Below are positions 39,079 to 49,108 of a stretch of 64,000 nt of DNA, one piece after another. The stretch comes from Phycisphaerales bacterium. GTDB taxonomy: Bacteria; Planctomycetota; Phycisphaerae; Phycisphaerales; SM1A02. The first letter of the stretch is position 1; every line of letters starts with the position of its first letter. The notes under the pieces are model-generated. The model saw nothing but the letters and a program-made list of their open reading frames with translations, did not search any database and was not told the DNA's origin. The stretch spans positions 1 through 64,000 of the forward strand of contig JAJDDB010000012.1 of the NCBI GenBank assembly GCA_029260575.1, written 5' to 3'. The position numbers and the translations under genes are program-made.

Positions 39079-41205
39079 GTGACTACCTCAACTGACATCA
39101 CGCTGACGACAGCCATAGAGGACATTCCCAACGCGGGGATTGGTCCGGTGCGCGCTGCTGCGTTTCGGCGGCTGGGTATTCGCTGCGCTGCTGATCTGCT
39201 GCTGCACCTGCCGAGCCGGTACGAAATCCGCCACGGCAGGCAGACTATCGCGGACGCGTCCAACCTTGTCGGGCAGGCACACGGCGCGCAGGCCAATTTA
39301 ACTGTGGAAGGTGAGATTGCGGTTGTACGGCCGCATCACGGTCGGCGTCCACGCATGGAAGCGACGCTGATGGATGAGACCGGCACGGTGCTGCTGACGT
39401 GGTTCAATGCGCCCTGGATGAAGGACAAACTGCACCCGGGCATGCGAATTCGCGCGACCGGCAAAGCCAAACGGCATGGTGATTACCTGCAAATCACCAA
39501 CGCCCAGTGGGTCGACATCACCAGCGCAGACAACGACACTTCCAGCAGCGATCACGCTGGTCTGCAGCCGTTGTATCCCGCCGGTGACAAGCTTACCTCC
39601 CGCGATGTTGATCGAGCTGTCTCTGCGGTGCTTGATGATGTGCTCGCGCAGCTCGACGATCATCTGCCCGCGGAATATCGCAATGAACGCGCGCTGCCGG
39701 AGCTTCGCGATGCGTATCGGATGGTGCATCGGCCGGCAGATGAAGACGCATTCGCAGCAGGTCGGCGTCGCTTGGCGTTTGATGAACTGCTGCTTTTGCA
39801 GCTTGCGGTGATGATCAAGCGCAGGCATCGCTGTAGTGAACTTGTTGCGCCACAACTCAAGCATGACACGACAATTGAGAAACGGATTCGTGCGCGATTT
39901 CCGTTCAAGCTGACGCGTGGGCAGAAGGCTGTCGTTGCGGACATAATCGAAGACCTTACGACCACAGTTCCGATGAATCGGCTGCTGCAGGGTGATGTCG
40001 GGTCAGGCAAGACTGCGGTGGCGGTGTATGCGATGCTCATGGCAGTCGCGCAGGATCAGCAGGCGGGGCTTATGGCCCCGACGGAATTGCTTGCTGAGCA
40101 GCATTTCACAACGGTTACGGAGATGCTGGCTGACTCGCAGGTTCGCATTGAATTGTTGACCGGATCGTTGAAAGCCTCGCAGCGCCGAAGAATTCATAAG
40201 TCACTGGAATCCGGCGACATAGATATCGTCATCGGTACGCATGCCTTGCTGACGGAATCGGTCAGCTTCAAAAGCCTCGCGGTTGCGGTCATTGATGAGC
40301 AGCACCGCTTCGGCGTGCATCAACGGGCAGCGGTTCGGACGCGCAGCGGTGATGAATCGATCGTGCCGCACACGCTGGTGATGACTGCCACGCCTATCCC
40401 TCGGACGTTGTCGCTGAGCATCTTTGGTGATCTGGATATCTCCACCATTCGGGGCATGCCGCCGGGCCGGCAACCGGTAATTACGAAGCTGGTGTCCTCA
40501 CAACAAGCGGCGCAGGTGTACGAATTCGTGCGGCAGCGGCTAAACGTCGGCGAGCAGGCGTACATCGTCGTGCCCGCTGTTGAGTCGTCGAAGGCGGGCC
40601 TGAAGAGCGTTGAAGATCACGTGGCGGAATTGCGCAATGGGCCGCTTGGCAATATGACCGTCGAAGCTGTGCATGGCAGGCTCGATCGTGAGAGCCGTGA
40701 TGACATTATGACGCGATTCCGGGCTGGAGATATAGATGCGCTGGTTGCGACGACGGTCATTGAGGTCGGTGTGGATGTGTCCAACGCCTGCATTATGGTG
40801 ATCGAGCAGGCAGACCGTTTTGGTCTGGCGCAACTGCATCAGCTACGTGGACGGGTGGGCAGAGGAGCGAATCAATCACTGTGCACGCTGATCGCTGATC
40901 CGACGACGGATGATGCACGGGCGCGCCTGCAGACGATTGTCGAGACCGATGATGGATTCAAAATTGCGGAGAAGGATCTTGAATTGCGCGGGCCCGGCGA
41001 ACTCTTCGGTGCTCGGCAGTCCGGAATCGCGCCGTTTCGGGTGGCGAAGCTGCCCGATGACCTGGAACTGCTGCAGATGGCCCGCCGAGATGCCCAGCAG
41101 TGGATCGAGCAAAGCCCACACCTCGCAGAATCTCAAGAGGTACTGCTGCGCAAGCGCCTTCTGAAAGCACATGGCAAGGCGTTCGGCCTCGGTGATGTGG
41201 CGTAG
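39079..41205 (+). CDS. recG: ATP-dependent DNA helicase RecG
   Basis: The 708 residues have a wedge domain at the N-terminus (HLPSRYEIRHGRQTIADASN) and the helicase core. Walker A is LLQGDVGSGKTAVA near 304, and the DExH-type box is VAVIDEQHRFGVHQRA. Motif VI is HQLRGRVGRGANQSLC. RecG unwinds stalled forks and branched DNA. The GTG start follows the xseA divergent region. It is followed closely by polX, so the two may be cotranscribed. Confidence 0.95.
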   Translation: MTTSTDITLTTAIEDIPNAGIGPVRAAAFRRLGIRCAADLLLHLPSRYEIRHGRQTIADASNLVGQAHGAQANLTVEGEIAVVRPHHGRRPRMEATLMDETGTVLLTWFNAPWMKDKLHPGMRIRATGKAKRHGDYLQITNAQWVDITSADNDTSSSDHAGLQPLYPAGDKLTSRDVDRAVSAVLDDVLAQLDDHLPAEYRNERALPELRDAYRMVHRPADEDAFAAGRRRLAFDELLLLQLAVMIKRRHRCSELVAPQLKHDTTIEKRIRARFPFKLTRGQKAVVADIIEDLTTTVPMNRLLQGDVGSGKTAVAVYAMLMAVAQDQQAGLMAPTELLAEQHFTTVTEMLADSQVRIELLTGSLKASQRRRIHKSLESGDIDIVIGTHALLTESVSFKSLAVAVIDEQHRFGVHQRAAVRTRSGDESIVPHTLVMTATPIPRTLSLSIFGDLDISTIRGMPPGRQPVITKLVSSQQAAQVYEFVRQRLNVGEQAYIVVPAVESSKAGLKSVEDHVAELRNGPLGNMTVEAVHGRLDRESRDDIMTRFRAGDIDALVATTVIEVGVDVSNACIMVIEQADRFGLAQLHQLRGRVGRGANQSLCTLIADPTTDDARARLQTIVETDDGFKIAEKDLELRGPGELFGARQSGIAPFRVAKLPDDLELLQMARRDAQQWIEQSPHLAESQEVLLRKRLLKAHGKAFGLGDVA

Positions 41206-41227
41206 GTGTTGCGTTAGACTTACATGG

Positions 41228-42982
41228 ATGTCCGTCAACACTGATCTGGCCCACATATTCGATGAGATCGCGGCGCTGCTGACGTTAACCGGTGCGAATC
41301 CGTTTCGCGCGCAGGCCAACGAACGTGCTGCCCGCATCCTGCGCGACATGACCGATGACGTTGCCACGCTTTCCATAGCGGATGACGCCAAGAAACAGTT
41401 GACCGCACTCGATGGCATCGGTGGCGGCACAGCGGACAAGATCATCGAATTTATCAACACCGGGAAGATTGCTGAGCACGAAGAATTGCTGGAAGTTGTC
41501 CCCGGCGGGCTGCTTGACGTGCTGCAGATTCCCGGACTTGGGCCAAAAACTGTCAAGGTCATGTGGGACAAGGCGGATGTCACCAGTGTTGACACACTGA
41601 AGGAAGCTCTGGCAGCAGGCACAATCGAAAAACTGCCTCGCATGGGCGCAAAGACCGTTCAGAACATCCGCGATGCGCTTGAGTTTCAGGCAAAATCGTC
41701 CGGCCGGGCGCGGCTCGGTGTGGCGATGCCCATTGCGCAGCGCATCGTTGAACATCTCACCAACGTCAAGGGCGTACAGCAATGTCAGTTTGCCGGTTCT
41801 CTTCGGCGTGGCAGAGAAACCATCGGCGACATTGATATTCTTGCTTCGACGACGAAGCCCAAGGACATCGCCGAGGCGTTCACCACGATGGCCGGCGTCG
41901 ACAAGATTCTTGCCGCGGGCGAGACGAAATGCTCGGTTCGTATCGATGAAGGCATTCAGGTTGATCTTCGCGTTGTTGATGACAAGGCATTCGGGGCAGC
42001 GTTGCTGTATTTCACCGGTTCTAAGGAGCACAACGTTCGCCTGCGCGAACGAGCTATCAAGCAGAAACTTCGGCTCAATGAATACGGGCTCTTTCCGAAC
42101 GATGATGACGACACCCCCCCGCAATCACGTGGAGTGAAGCCGGTGGCGTGCAAGACGGAAGCGGATATTTATGCAAAGCTCGATCTGCAGTACATCCCCC
42201 CGGAACTGCGTGAAGATCGCGGCGAGCTTGATGCGGATATTCCCCGGCTGGTTGAAGTGGACGACATCAAAGCGGAGCTGCACGCGCACACAACTGCAAG
42301 TGATGGCAAATTCACGATCGAGGAGTTGATCACGGAAGCGCAATCACGCGGCTATCACACGATCGCAATTACCGATCACTCCAAGAGCAGCGCCCAGGCA
42401 AACGGCCTCGATGAAAAACGGCTGCGTGCGCATATTCAGGCAATCCGTACTGCTGCAAAGCAGTTCAAGACTATGAACGTGCTGTGCGGGTCTGAAGTCG
42501 ATATCCGCGTTGACGGAACGCTGGACTACGACGACAAAATGCTTGGCGAACTGGACATTGTTGTTGCATCGCCACATGCATCGCTCGCGCAAGAGCCGAA
42601 GAAGGCGACCACGCGGCTCGTGGCGGCGGTCAGTCATCCGATGGTGCATGTCCTCGGCCATCCGACGGGGCGACTTATCAACAGCCGGGAGGGTTTGAGC
42701 CCGGACATGAACGCGATCATTGCCGCAGCGGTCGAGCATGACACGGCGCTGGAAATTAATGCAAATTTCATGCGACTTGATCTACGCGATACACATGTGA
42801 GGGCGGCGGTTGAAGCGGGTTGCAAGATTGCGATCAATACCGACGCACATGCTGCTGCGCATATAGATTTCCTGCGATACGGAGTGCTGACAGGCCGGCG
42901 CGGCTGGCTGACGCCGGAGCTGTGCATTAACACGTGGTCGAAAGCGAAGCTGGCGACGTGGTTGAAACTCAAACGGCAATGA
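41228..42982 (+). CDS. polX: DNA polymerase/3'-5' exonuclease PolX
   Basis: About 584 residues. The N-terminal helix-hairpin-helix part reads [17 protein letters not shown]. The polymerase X domain includes [20 protein letters not shown], in which DID are the metal ligands, and [20 protein letters not shown]. The C-terminal PHP domain starts near 346 with [19 protein letters not shown] and [18 protein letters not shown]. PolX fills short gaps in base-excision repair, with exonuclease activity from the PHP domain. The start is set at [13 protein letters not shown] (41228). The same frame stays open for 63 codons beyond the stop, see 43007-43174. Confidence 0.94.
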   Translation: MSVNTDLAHIFDEIAALLTLTGANPFRAQANERAARILRDMTDDVATLSIADDAKKQLTALDGIGGGTADKIIEFINTGKIAEHEELLEVVPGGLLDVLQIPGLGPKTVKVMWDKADVTSVDTLKEALAAGTIEKLPRMGAKTVQNIRDALEFQAKSSGRARLGVAMPIAQRIVEHLTNVKGVQQCQFAGSLRRGRETIGDIDILASTTKPKDIAEAFTTMAGVDKILAAGETKCSVRIDEGIQVDLRVVDDKAFGAALLYFTGSKEHNVRLRERAIKQKLRLNEYGLFPNDDDDTPPQSRGVKPVACKTEADIYAKLDLQYIPPELREDRGELDADIPRLVEVDDIKAELHAHTTASDGKFTIEELITEAQSRGYHTIAITDHSKSSAQANGLDEKRLRAHIQAIRTAAKQFKTMNVLCGSEVDIRVDGTLDYDDKMLGELDIVVASPHASLAQEPKKATTRLVAAVSHPMVHVLGHPTGRLINSREGLSPDMNAIIAAAVEHDTALEINANFMRLDLRDTHVRAAVEAGCKIAINTDAHAAAHIDFLRYGVLTGRRGWLTPELCINTWSKAKLATWLKLKRQ

Positions 42983-43006
42983 CGCGTTTATTGTTTTTCA
43001 AGTATC

Positions 43007-43174
43007 GGCTTCGATTTCGTTCCTGGACTGATTGGTACTGCTGTATATGCCCTTGCGCTTTACTCGCTCGGCCGTTTTCTACCGCACTGTATCGCTCGAT
43101 CGGTTGGTAGAGTTTTCGCAGTTCTTGCGGCAGTTATCGCCTTGTTCGTTCTCAAGAAGAATAGGAAGCCATGA
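43007..43174 (+). pseudogene. Orphan membrane-protein C-terminal fragment after polX
   Basis: In the polX frame, past its TGA, the sequence reads GFDFVPGLIGTAVYALALYS, continues with FAVLAAVIALFVL and ends KKNRKP before TGA at 43172. Two hydrophobic helices and a basic end look like a real membrane protein, but no ATG, GTG or TTG in this frame precedes them. It is most likely the remnant of a small membrane protein that lost its start. A non-canonical start or stop readthrough from polX is less likely. Confidence 0.4.
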
Positions 43175-43267
43175 GCTGGCTTCAGAGTTCCACTTTCCCT
43201 GACGCCTTGTCGCGAGTAGAAATCATCATGCATGCGCTACGGCACGTTGCGTGTTCATCAAAGCCGC

Positions 43268-43273
43268 TATACT
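43268..43273 (+). promoter_or_regulatory. Candidate -10 element upstream of ffh
   Basis: TATACT matches the sigma70 -10 consensus in five of six positions. A TTGCGT at 43247-43252 is 15 bases upstream, shorter than the usual 17. The start codon of ffh is about 90 bases downstream. Confidence 0.35.
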
Positions 43274-43364
43274 CGTGAGCGGTTAAGCCCTGATGATTCA
43301 AATATGTACTGCGCCGACACATCGGAATGCTGTCGGCGAATTGTGCATTATCAACGAGAAACGA

Positions 43365-44855
43365 ATGTTCGACACACTTTCCGATCGGTTCAACAAGGCA
43401 TTTCGCGGGCTCTCGGGTCGCGGCCGCATTTCTGAAGACAATATTCGCGAGGCCATGCGCGAGGTGCGCACCGCGCTGCTCGAAGCGGATGTGAATTTCG
43501 ATGTCGTCAAGGAATTCTGCGAAGAAATTATTGAAGATGCGCTCGGTCAGGAAGTGACAAAGAGTCTCAAGCCCGGTCAGGAGATGATCGGCATCGTCAG
43601 CGCCAGGTTGGTCGAGCTGATGGGGCCGGTCGACAGCCACATCATGCTGGTTGAACCCGCGCCCACTATCATCATGATGTGCGGGTTGCAGGGCAGCGGC
43701 AAAACCACGACGTGCGGCAAGTTGGCAGCGTATCTCAAGCGCAACGGCAAGACGGTGGTGCTGGCGGCGGCGGATCTGCAGCGCCCGGCCGCGGTGGAAC
43801 AACTTCGCATTGTCGCTGAGCAGGTTGATACCGAAGCGCCGGGAACGGGACGGACGCTGTTCTACGCAGAGCCGGACAAGTGTGATGAATACGGCAAAGC
43901 CGTCGGCGTTGCGGTCGGGGTCTGTCAACGAGCGCTGCGCGAAGCGCGCACACAAAACGCGGATGTATTGATTCTTGATACAGCCGGCCGGCTGCACATC
44001 AACGATGATCTGATGAAGGAACTGGAAGCGGTCAACAAGACACTGAAGCCGCATCAGATTTTCCTCATCGTTGATGCGATGACCGGACAGGACGCAGTCA
44101 ACAGCGCCAAAGCGTTTCACGATCGTCTGGCGGTAGATGGGGTGATCCTGACAAAATTCGATTCGGATACGCGCGGCGGGGCTGCGTTGTCGGTGAAGAA
44201 AGTCACCGGCGCACCGATCAAGTTCATCGGCGTGGGTGAGAAGATCGACGCGCTGGAGGAATTCCATCCAGAGCGTATGGCCAGCCGCATTCTGGGAATG
44301 GGTGATGTGGTTTCGCTGGTGGAGAAGGCGCAGCAGGAAGTCAGCGAAGAGGAAGCGGAACGCCTTGCGGAGAAGATGGCAAAGGGGCAACTGACGATGG
44401 ATGACTTCCTGAAGCAGTTGCGGTCAATTCGACGCATGGGGCCGATGAAGCAACTGCTCGGCATGCTGCCGGGCGTCGGTTCGGCGCTGAAGGACATTGA
44501 CATCGATGACAGTCAGCTCAATCGGCTGGAGGGGATGGTGCATGCCATGACGGCTGAAGAACGCGAGAGTGTGAAACTGCTGAACAAATCGCGGGCCCGG
44601 CGGATTTCCAAGGGTTCGGGAACCTCGACAACGGAAGTCAACCGATTGGTCAAGCAGTTTGACATGATCCAGAAGATGACCAAACAAATGGGTGGCGGCG
44701 GCGCGATGAGCAAGATCAAAGCGATGCGCGAGCTCAAGAAAGCCGGCCCCGATGGCGTGCCCGGCATGTCGGGGCTGCCGGGGTTCGGAAGCAAAGGCTC
44801 GACCAAGACGACCGGCGTAAAGCAAAAGTTCAAACAGCGCAAACGGCGGAAGTAA
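43365..44855 (+). CDS. ffh: Signal recognition particle protein Ffh
   Basis: About 496 residues with N, G and M domains. MFDTLSDRFNKAFRGLSGRG begins the N domain. The GTPase P loop is GLQGSGKTTTCGKLA near 107, followed by LDTAGRLHINDDLMKEL and TKFDSDTRGGAALSV. The M domain is Met-rich (MGPMKQLLGMLPG and SKIKAMRELKK) and has the RNA-binding SGTSTTEVNRLVKQFD. Ffh with 4.5S RNA targets membrane proteins to SecYEG. The frame is open from 43293, but the ATG at 43365 is the family start. Confidence 0.96.
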   Translation: MFDTLSDRFNKAFRGLSGRGRISEDNIREAMREVRTALLEADVNFDVVKEFCEEIIEDALGQEVTKSLKPGQEMIGIVSARLVELMGPVDSHIMLVEPAPTIIMMCGLQGSGKTTTCGKLAAYLKRNGKTVVLAAADLQRPAAVEQLRIVAEQVDTEAPGTGRTLFYAEPDKCDEYGKAVGVAVGVCQRALREARTQNADVLILDTAGRLHINDDLMKELEAVNKTLKPHQIFLIVDAMTGQDAVNSAKAFHDRLAVDGVILTKFDSDTRGGAALSVKKVTGAPIKFIGVGEKIDALEEFHPERMASRILGMGDVVSLVEKAQQEVSEEEAERLAEKMAKGQLTMDDFLKQLRSIRRMGPMKQLLGMLPGVGSALKDIDIDDSQLNRLEGMVHAMTAEERESVKLLNKSRARRISKGSGTSTTEVNRLVKQFDMIQKMTKQMGGGGAMSKIKAMRELKKAGPDGVPGMSGLPGFGSKGSTKTTGVKQKFKQRKRRK

Positions 44856-44934
44856 GCGTTGGTTGCTGGAATGAGTGACCTTCGCCCGAGCTCGATTTGC
44901 CCGTTGCAGAATGCCTTTTCGATTAATTGTCCGC

Positions 44935-46368
44935 TCAATCGCGTTCAATCGGTAGCGGGTCCTGCCGTCTGCCTTCGGTCCACTCCTTGACCTTGGGCAT
45001 CAGCACATCGACGACCATGATCTTGGCGCACGCTGCAAACGGGATTGCCAGCAGCATGCCGTAGATGCCGAGCACCGATCCACCTGCAAGCACGGCGACG
45101 AGAATTGTCACCGGGTCGAGGTTGGTCGCTTTGCCTGCGATCGTGGGCGTCAGCACGTACCCTTCAATCACCTGCACAATGCCGAATACAAGGCTCGGCC
45201 AGAGTAGAACGCCCCACCACACCATGCGCTCGGATTGTTCGAGGCCGAGTTGATCAAAGAAAAGCAGCGCGATGGCTGCGGGGATTCCGACGACGCCGAG
45301 GTACGGCACCGCACAGAAGATGCCGACGATAATGCCGAGCGGGATGGCGTACGGCACGTCGCAGATCATCCAGCCGATGGCGAGCATGACGCCCATGATG
45401 AGGCTGATGACGATTCTGCCACGGACAAACCCCGCAACGACGTTGTCCATTTTCTTCAGCAGTTCGAGCACGCGCTGCTTGTTTTTGTTGGGGATGAATT
45501 TCTCGCCGAAAGTCAGGACTTCCGGATACCACAGGCTGAAGAAGAAAAAGTAGAACGGGATCAGAAACGCAAGCAGGCCCAACGAGACGACAAAGCCAAG
45601 AACTGAAATGACGGTTCGTGCGCCTTTTCGTGCAAGATCGAACCAATCCGTCGGCTCGTTCGACTCGACTGCAGCGTTTGCTTCCTGTAGCGCTTCGAAA
45701 GTGGCGATGCGCTCATCGATGAGCTGTTCAAGACGCTGCTGGTCGATGCCCGTAAGCGTTTCAGTCTGCGTTTGGGGAGTATCCGGCAACGATTCATCTT
45801 GTGCAGATGTATCTACGGCGTTGTCGCCCGCAGTTGCAGCAGCATCTTCACCATCCGTGGGCGGGTTTTCATCATCTGAGCTGATCTGCGAAGGTGCCGC
45901 CTGCGCATTACCGGGCAGTAGATCCAGCACATCTTCGAACTGCTGGTGGTACACACTGGGCATGTATTGTCCGACTTTGGCGAGGTTCGCCCGGAAGCTG
46001 CCGTCCTGGATGTCGTCAATGAACCGCGTGGTCTGTGAGATTGCCAGTGGCACAACGATGGCAAGAATCAGCAGCACCGTCAGGATTCCTGCTGCAAGAA
46101 GCATTGACACAGCGCGCACGCGATTCAGCTTCGGCCGGCGGGAAAGCCATTGAATGAACGGTTCGAAGAGATATGCAAGCAGCAGAGCCACCAGCAGAGG
46201 AACTGTAACTGCGCGCAGCGCATAGCCCATCCAGAAAACTGCGATGATTGCTGCAACCACGAGTACATCGCGCACAGCCTGCACGTGCCAGATATGCAGC
46301 CGCGACAATTGTTCTATATCTGATTGTTCAGCAGCTTTGGTCGATGATCGCTTGCCTGGCGTGGCCAT
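44935..46368 (-). CDS. AI-2E family transporter
   Basis: About 477 residues of the AI-2E/PerM family with eight predicted membrane helices, including TVPLLVALLLAYLFEPFIQW near the start. The characteristic C-terminal block runs from FSLWYPEVLTFGEKFIP to YVLTPTIAGKATNLDPVTIL. A long acidic, Thr/Gln-rich insertion (DDENPPTDGEDAAATAGDN) in the first large loop is not usual. Family members export quorum signals or exchange ions; no substrate can be assigned. The start at MATPGKRSS (46368) omits upstream residues unlike the family. Confidence 0.86.
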   Translation of the reverse strand: MATPGKRSSTKAAEQSDIEQLSRLHIWHVQAVRDVLVVAAIIAVFWMGYALRAVTVPLLVALLLAYLFEPFIQWLSRRPKLNRVRAVSMLLAAGILTVLLILAIVVPLAISQTTRFIDDIQDGSFRANLAKVGQYMPSVYHQQFEDVLDLLPGNAQAAPSQISSDDENPPTDGEDAAATAGDNAVDTSAQDESLPDTPQTQTETLTGIDQQRLEQLIDERIATFEALQEANAAVESNEPTDWFDLARKGARTVISVLGFVVSLGLLAFLIPFYFFFFSLWYPEVLTFGEKFIPNKNKQRVLELLKKMDNVVAGFVRGRIVISLIMGVMLAIGWMICDVPYAIPLGIIVGIFCAVPYLGVVGIPAAIALLFFDQLGLEQSERMVWWGVLLWPSLVFGIVQVIEGYVLTPTIAGKATNLDPVTILVAVLAGGSVLGIYGMLLAIPFAACAKIMVVDVLMPKVKEWTEGRRQDPLPIERD

Positions 46369-46451
46369 GGCGGTGAAGGTACCGCACTGACAGCGCATCG
46401 CAAGTTGCCCGCCATTGCGGGACAGAATGCACAACAACCAACGGGGTCAGG

Positions 46452-46865
46452 TCAATTCGGGGAGATGGACCGCATGAGTTCGTTCATGCTGAACGCTTCA
46501 GCGAAATCGTATACGCTTCGGAAGTCTTCCATCGTGTCGTCGGTCGTCTTGCTCATCAGACCCGCATCAATCATCGCAAAGACGATGCGGCCGAAGTCAT
46601 CTGTGCGATGAATGTGCCAGTGGCCGAGCACTTCCGGCGCAAGAAGCCCGAAGCAGTCAATCGCGTACTCGCGCAGGCCGATGCACAGTTGCTGGCCGTC
46701 GACGTGGCGATCCATTTCGGTGTGGTGTTCGTGATCTTCGTGAACACGTCGGGCTGTGTAGTTCAGACCCTCACGGACAAAGTCGAACGCATCGAGCGGA
46801 TAGGGTCCGGCCCGTTCGACCATTGTGGCCCAATCAAGTTCAAGCTGCTGTTGCTGCTGACTCAT
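46452..46865 (-). CDS. Minf_1886 family protein (Verrucomicrobia/Planctomycetes-restricted)
   Basis: About 137 residues. YPLDAFDFVREGLNYTAR, LCIGLREYAIDCFGLLAP and HWHIHRTDDFGRIVFAMIDA match the small conserved Minf_1886 family, which occurs mainly in Verrucomicrobia and Planctomycetes. Function unknown. The start at MSQQQQQLELDW (46865) is preferred to the ATG at 46895. Confidence 0.75.
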   Translation of the reverse strand: MSQQQQQLELDWATMVERAGPYPLDAFDFVREGLNYTARRVHEDHEHHTEMDRHVDGQQLCIGLREYAIDCFGLLAPEVLGHWHIHRTDDFGRIVFAMIDAGLMSKTTDDTMEDFRSVYDFAEAFSMNELMRSISPN

Positions 46866-47039
46866 GCCGTGGTGTTCCTTACATCGTGCGGCCAATCATA
46901 TCGGCGCACTTGCCCCCAGGTCATTCAAATTCTTCGCATTGCATTCCATCATGGCCACTGACCTGTTGCGTTCATTTTTCGATGGTGCAGTCGTCCTTTA
47001 TTCGCTATCTCGCCGAAACCGCGCCGATTGTGCCGAATG

Positions 47040-47684
47040 TCACGAGATACCTGCGCTTCTTGCGTCGTTTTGGCGGTGTCGTGACACATGAGGGTTTCCT
47101 GTAATCCAGAACCGCAAGAGCTTGTGGGCCCACTGTCCTGCGTAATCAACTCCCACCCGCGGGCCAGCTGAGATTTTCGACTTCGGCAACGCTCGCTGGC
47201 GGGCCTGTTCGATGAACATCCGTTTGCTTGTTCGCAGATCTTCGCCGTTCAGTTTCAAATCAACTGAGAGCCCCTTGGTGATCTTCGCCGGACCGGAGCA
47301 CAGATCAGTGTCGCGACGGGCTGCCGGCCGTCGCCGGCGTATGTGCGGGATGCCCTCGACCGGCTCCAGTGCCCGAATCAACACTGCGATGCCGTCATCG
47401 CGCTTGCCGCAGACGACGTTCATGCAGTGATGCATGCCGTAGGTGAAGTAGACGTACACGTGCCCGCCGGGCAGATACATCGCTTCGTTGCGGGCAGTGC
47501 GCCGGCCGCCGAAGGTATGAGCCGCCTGATCGTCAGCACCAAGATACGCTTCGACTTCGACAATGATTCCGCTGATGCGCACACCGTCGACGACGCGCAC
47601 AAGCCGTTGCCCGAGCAGCCGCCGTGCGACTGTCGCAGAATCGTGATCGAACTGGTTGAAACGCACTGCCATCATTCGATCCAC
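47040..47684 (-). CDS. DNA-3-methyladenine glycosylase (AAG/MPG type)
   Basis: The 214 residues match the AAG fold. GIIVEVEAYLGADDQAAHTF contains the catalytic Glu and metal-like ligands, GHVYVYFTYGMHHCMNVVCG the intercalating Tyr region, and LCSGPAKITKGLSVD the C-terminal signature. It removes alkylated purines in base excision repair. The 5' end overlaps the amidohydrolase stop by 13 bases, so the pair is probably cotranscribed. Confidence 0.94.
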   Translation of the reverse strand: MDRMMAVRFNQFDHDSATVARRLLGQRLVRVVDGVRISGIIVEVEAYLGADDQAAHTFGGRRTARNEAMYLPGGHVYVYFTYGMHHCMNVVCGKRDDGIAVLIRALEPVEGIPHIRRRRPAARRDTDLCSGPAKITKGLSVDLKLNGEDLRTSKRMFIEQARQRALPKSKISAGPRVGVDYAGQWAHKLLRFWITGNPHVSRHRQNDARSAGIS

Positions 47685-48889
47685 ACCGGGACTTCGTTAT
47701 TGCTGCATACCTGTTGCAACGGTTTCTTCTTGCTGGCCGGATCGATCGCAACTGCAATCAACCCTGCGGTTGGTCCATTGTTCAACGTCACTTGATCCGA
47801 ATCCATCTGCAATGCGTGCGCACCATTCACAGTTGCCATGCGCAGCAATAACTCGGGATTCATTCCATCGCGCTTATACAGAAATCGCATCTCATCCAAT
47901 GTGCTGATGCGCTGCGGCGTGTCCAGACAGACAATGCTGTCGGTACCGAGCGCGACGTTTATCCCCGCTGTAAGCATCTCCTGGTATCTGTGCCCCGGGC
48001 GGTTTTCATGCGGGTGGCCGAAGTACGCGCTGGCTCTCGGGCAATACACGACGCTTGCGGGCCACTTTGCAAGTATTTCAAGGTGCGCATCCTCAATGTA
48101 GTTCACGTGTGCAAGCGTCATTGGCGTTGTAGCGCATATCTCAGTGAGGTGATCGATCGGATGCCTGCCGGAGCCGGTGATGGAGTCATCCCAGACGCCG
48201 AATTCTTCGAGCAATGTACGAAACGGGCCGGCCGCATCACGAACGAACTGCAGTTCATGCAGCGTTTCCGCCAGATGTGTCGCAATCGGTAGACCCGTTG
48301 CAGCAGCAGCGCGATAGACATCGATGCCGCAGGAATACGGCGCATGGGGCTGGATACCAAGCCGCACGCCGTCACGGTTATGGTCAATTGTGACGAGCGC
48401 GTCTTGCATGGATTTGATTGCGTCAGGTTGCCGTGTGCCCATCCCGAAGACTTCGAGATAGCTCACACCCTCAAGTTCACTCTCCCGCAGGGCCTCGACT
48501 GCGTGCAGTGATCCGATACCGGCGATGTCGCCGATCATCGCGACCCCGCCGGCCCGTGAAAGTTCCGCACCCTTCTGCACAGCCGCATGAATCGCCTGCC
48601 CATCGGTTGCGCGTTGCCCGCGGATTGTGCGAATCCAGTCTGTGAAGTCGCCCCGATTCGGCTGGGGGCTGAGAAGGGTCAGGTCCAAGTGCGCGTGTGC
48701 GTTGACCAGAGCGGGCATGACAACAAATTGTTGGAAGTTTCTGGCGCAAACATCACCGCACCTGCCGATGTGCGCAGGTGTCCCCGTTGCGATAATGTGC
48801 TGACCTTCCAAAATGATGGCGCCTGGTTCAAATTGACGGCCAACTCCATCAACGATCAGCGCAGCGTGGACAAGTTGCCGTTTGCTCAT
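47672..48889 (-). CDS. Amidohydrolase family protein (chlorohydrolase/deaminase type)
   Basis: About 405 residues. The metal site reads MPALVNAHAHLDLTLLSP (HxH), ATHLAETLHELQFVRD, TLAHVNYIEDAHL and LGTDSIVCLDTPQRISTLDE with the catalytic Asp. This is typical of cytosine deaminase, SsnA and aminodeoxyfutalosine deaminase relatives. The LAETxxE and LGTDSIxSxD-type segments allow an aminodeoxyfutalosine or S-adenosylhomocysteine deaminase, but no specific call is safe. The frame is open to 49297, but upstream sequence overlaps the opposite OmpA gene, so the ATG at 48889 (MSKRQLVHAA) is taken. Confidence 0.85.
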   Translation of the reverse strand: MSKRQLVHAALIVDGVGRQFEPGAIILEGQHIIATGTPAHIGRCGDVCARNFQQFVVMPALVNAHAHLDLTLLSPQPNRGDFTDWIRTIRGQRATDGQAIHAAVQKGAELSRAGGVAMIGDIAGIGSLHAVEALRESELEGVSYLEVFGMGTRQPDAIKSMQDALVTIDHNRDGVRLGIQPHAPYSCGIDVYRAAAATGLPIATHLAETLHELQFVRDAAGPFRTLLEEFGVWDDSITGSGRHPIDHLTEICATTPMTLAHVNYIEDAHLEILAKWPASVVYCPRASAYFGHPHENRPGHRYQEMLTAGINVALGTDSIVCLDTPQRISTLDEMRFLYKRDGMNPELLLRMATVNGAHALQMDSDQVTLNNGPTAGLIAVAIDPASKKKPLQQVCSNNEVPVWIE

Positions 48890-49108
48890 CGGCGAGTTCG
48901 ATTGGTTGCGGCCGGCGGTTTGATCGGCCTGATGTGAAGATGCGTTGTCGTCGTTGAGCACTACAAGACCCGTTTGCCGTTGGGGATAAGCCGACGCATA
49001 GATTCGAGAGGCGAAGGCCATCCGTAGCATATTCCTCCGGCTTGTGCGCCGGACGCTGGCCATCGCCCAGGTATTGATTCGTAATTCGTGACACGCGAGG
49101 TGAATGAC

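Larger units (their letters stand above)
42983..43364. other. Intergenic region between polX and ffh
   Basis: About 380 bases. The first half holds the orphan membrane-protein fragment. The second half holds a TATACT at 43268-43273 with TTGCGT 15 bases before it, a possible but short-spaced ffh promoter. No tRNA or SRP RNA was recognised. Confidence 0.5.

Noticed and set aside
45235-45606. Highly charged plus-strand frame opposite the AI-2E transporter
   Set aside because: Its Asp/His/Arg-rich composition is the usual antisense shadow of a membrane-protein gene.
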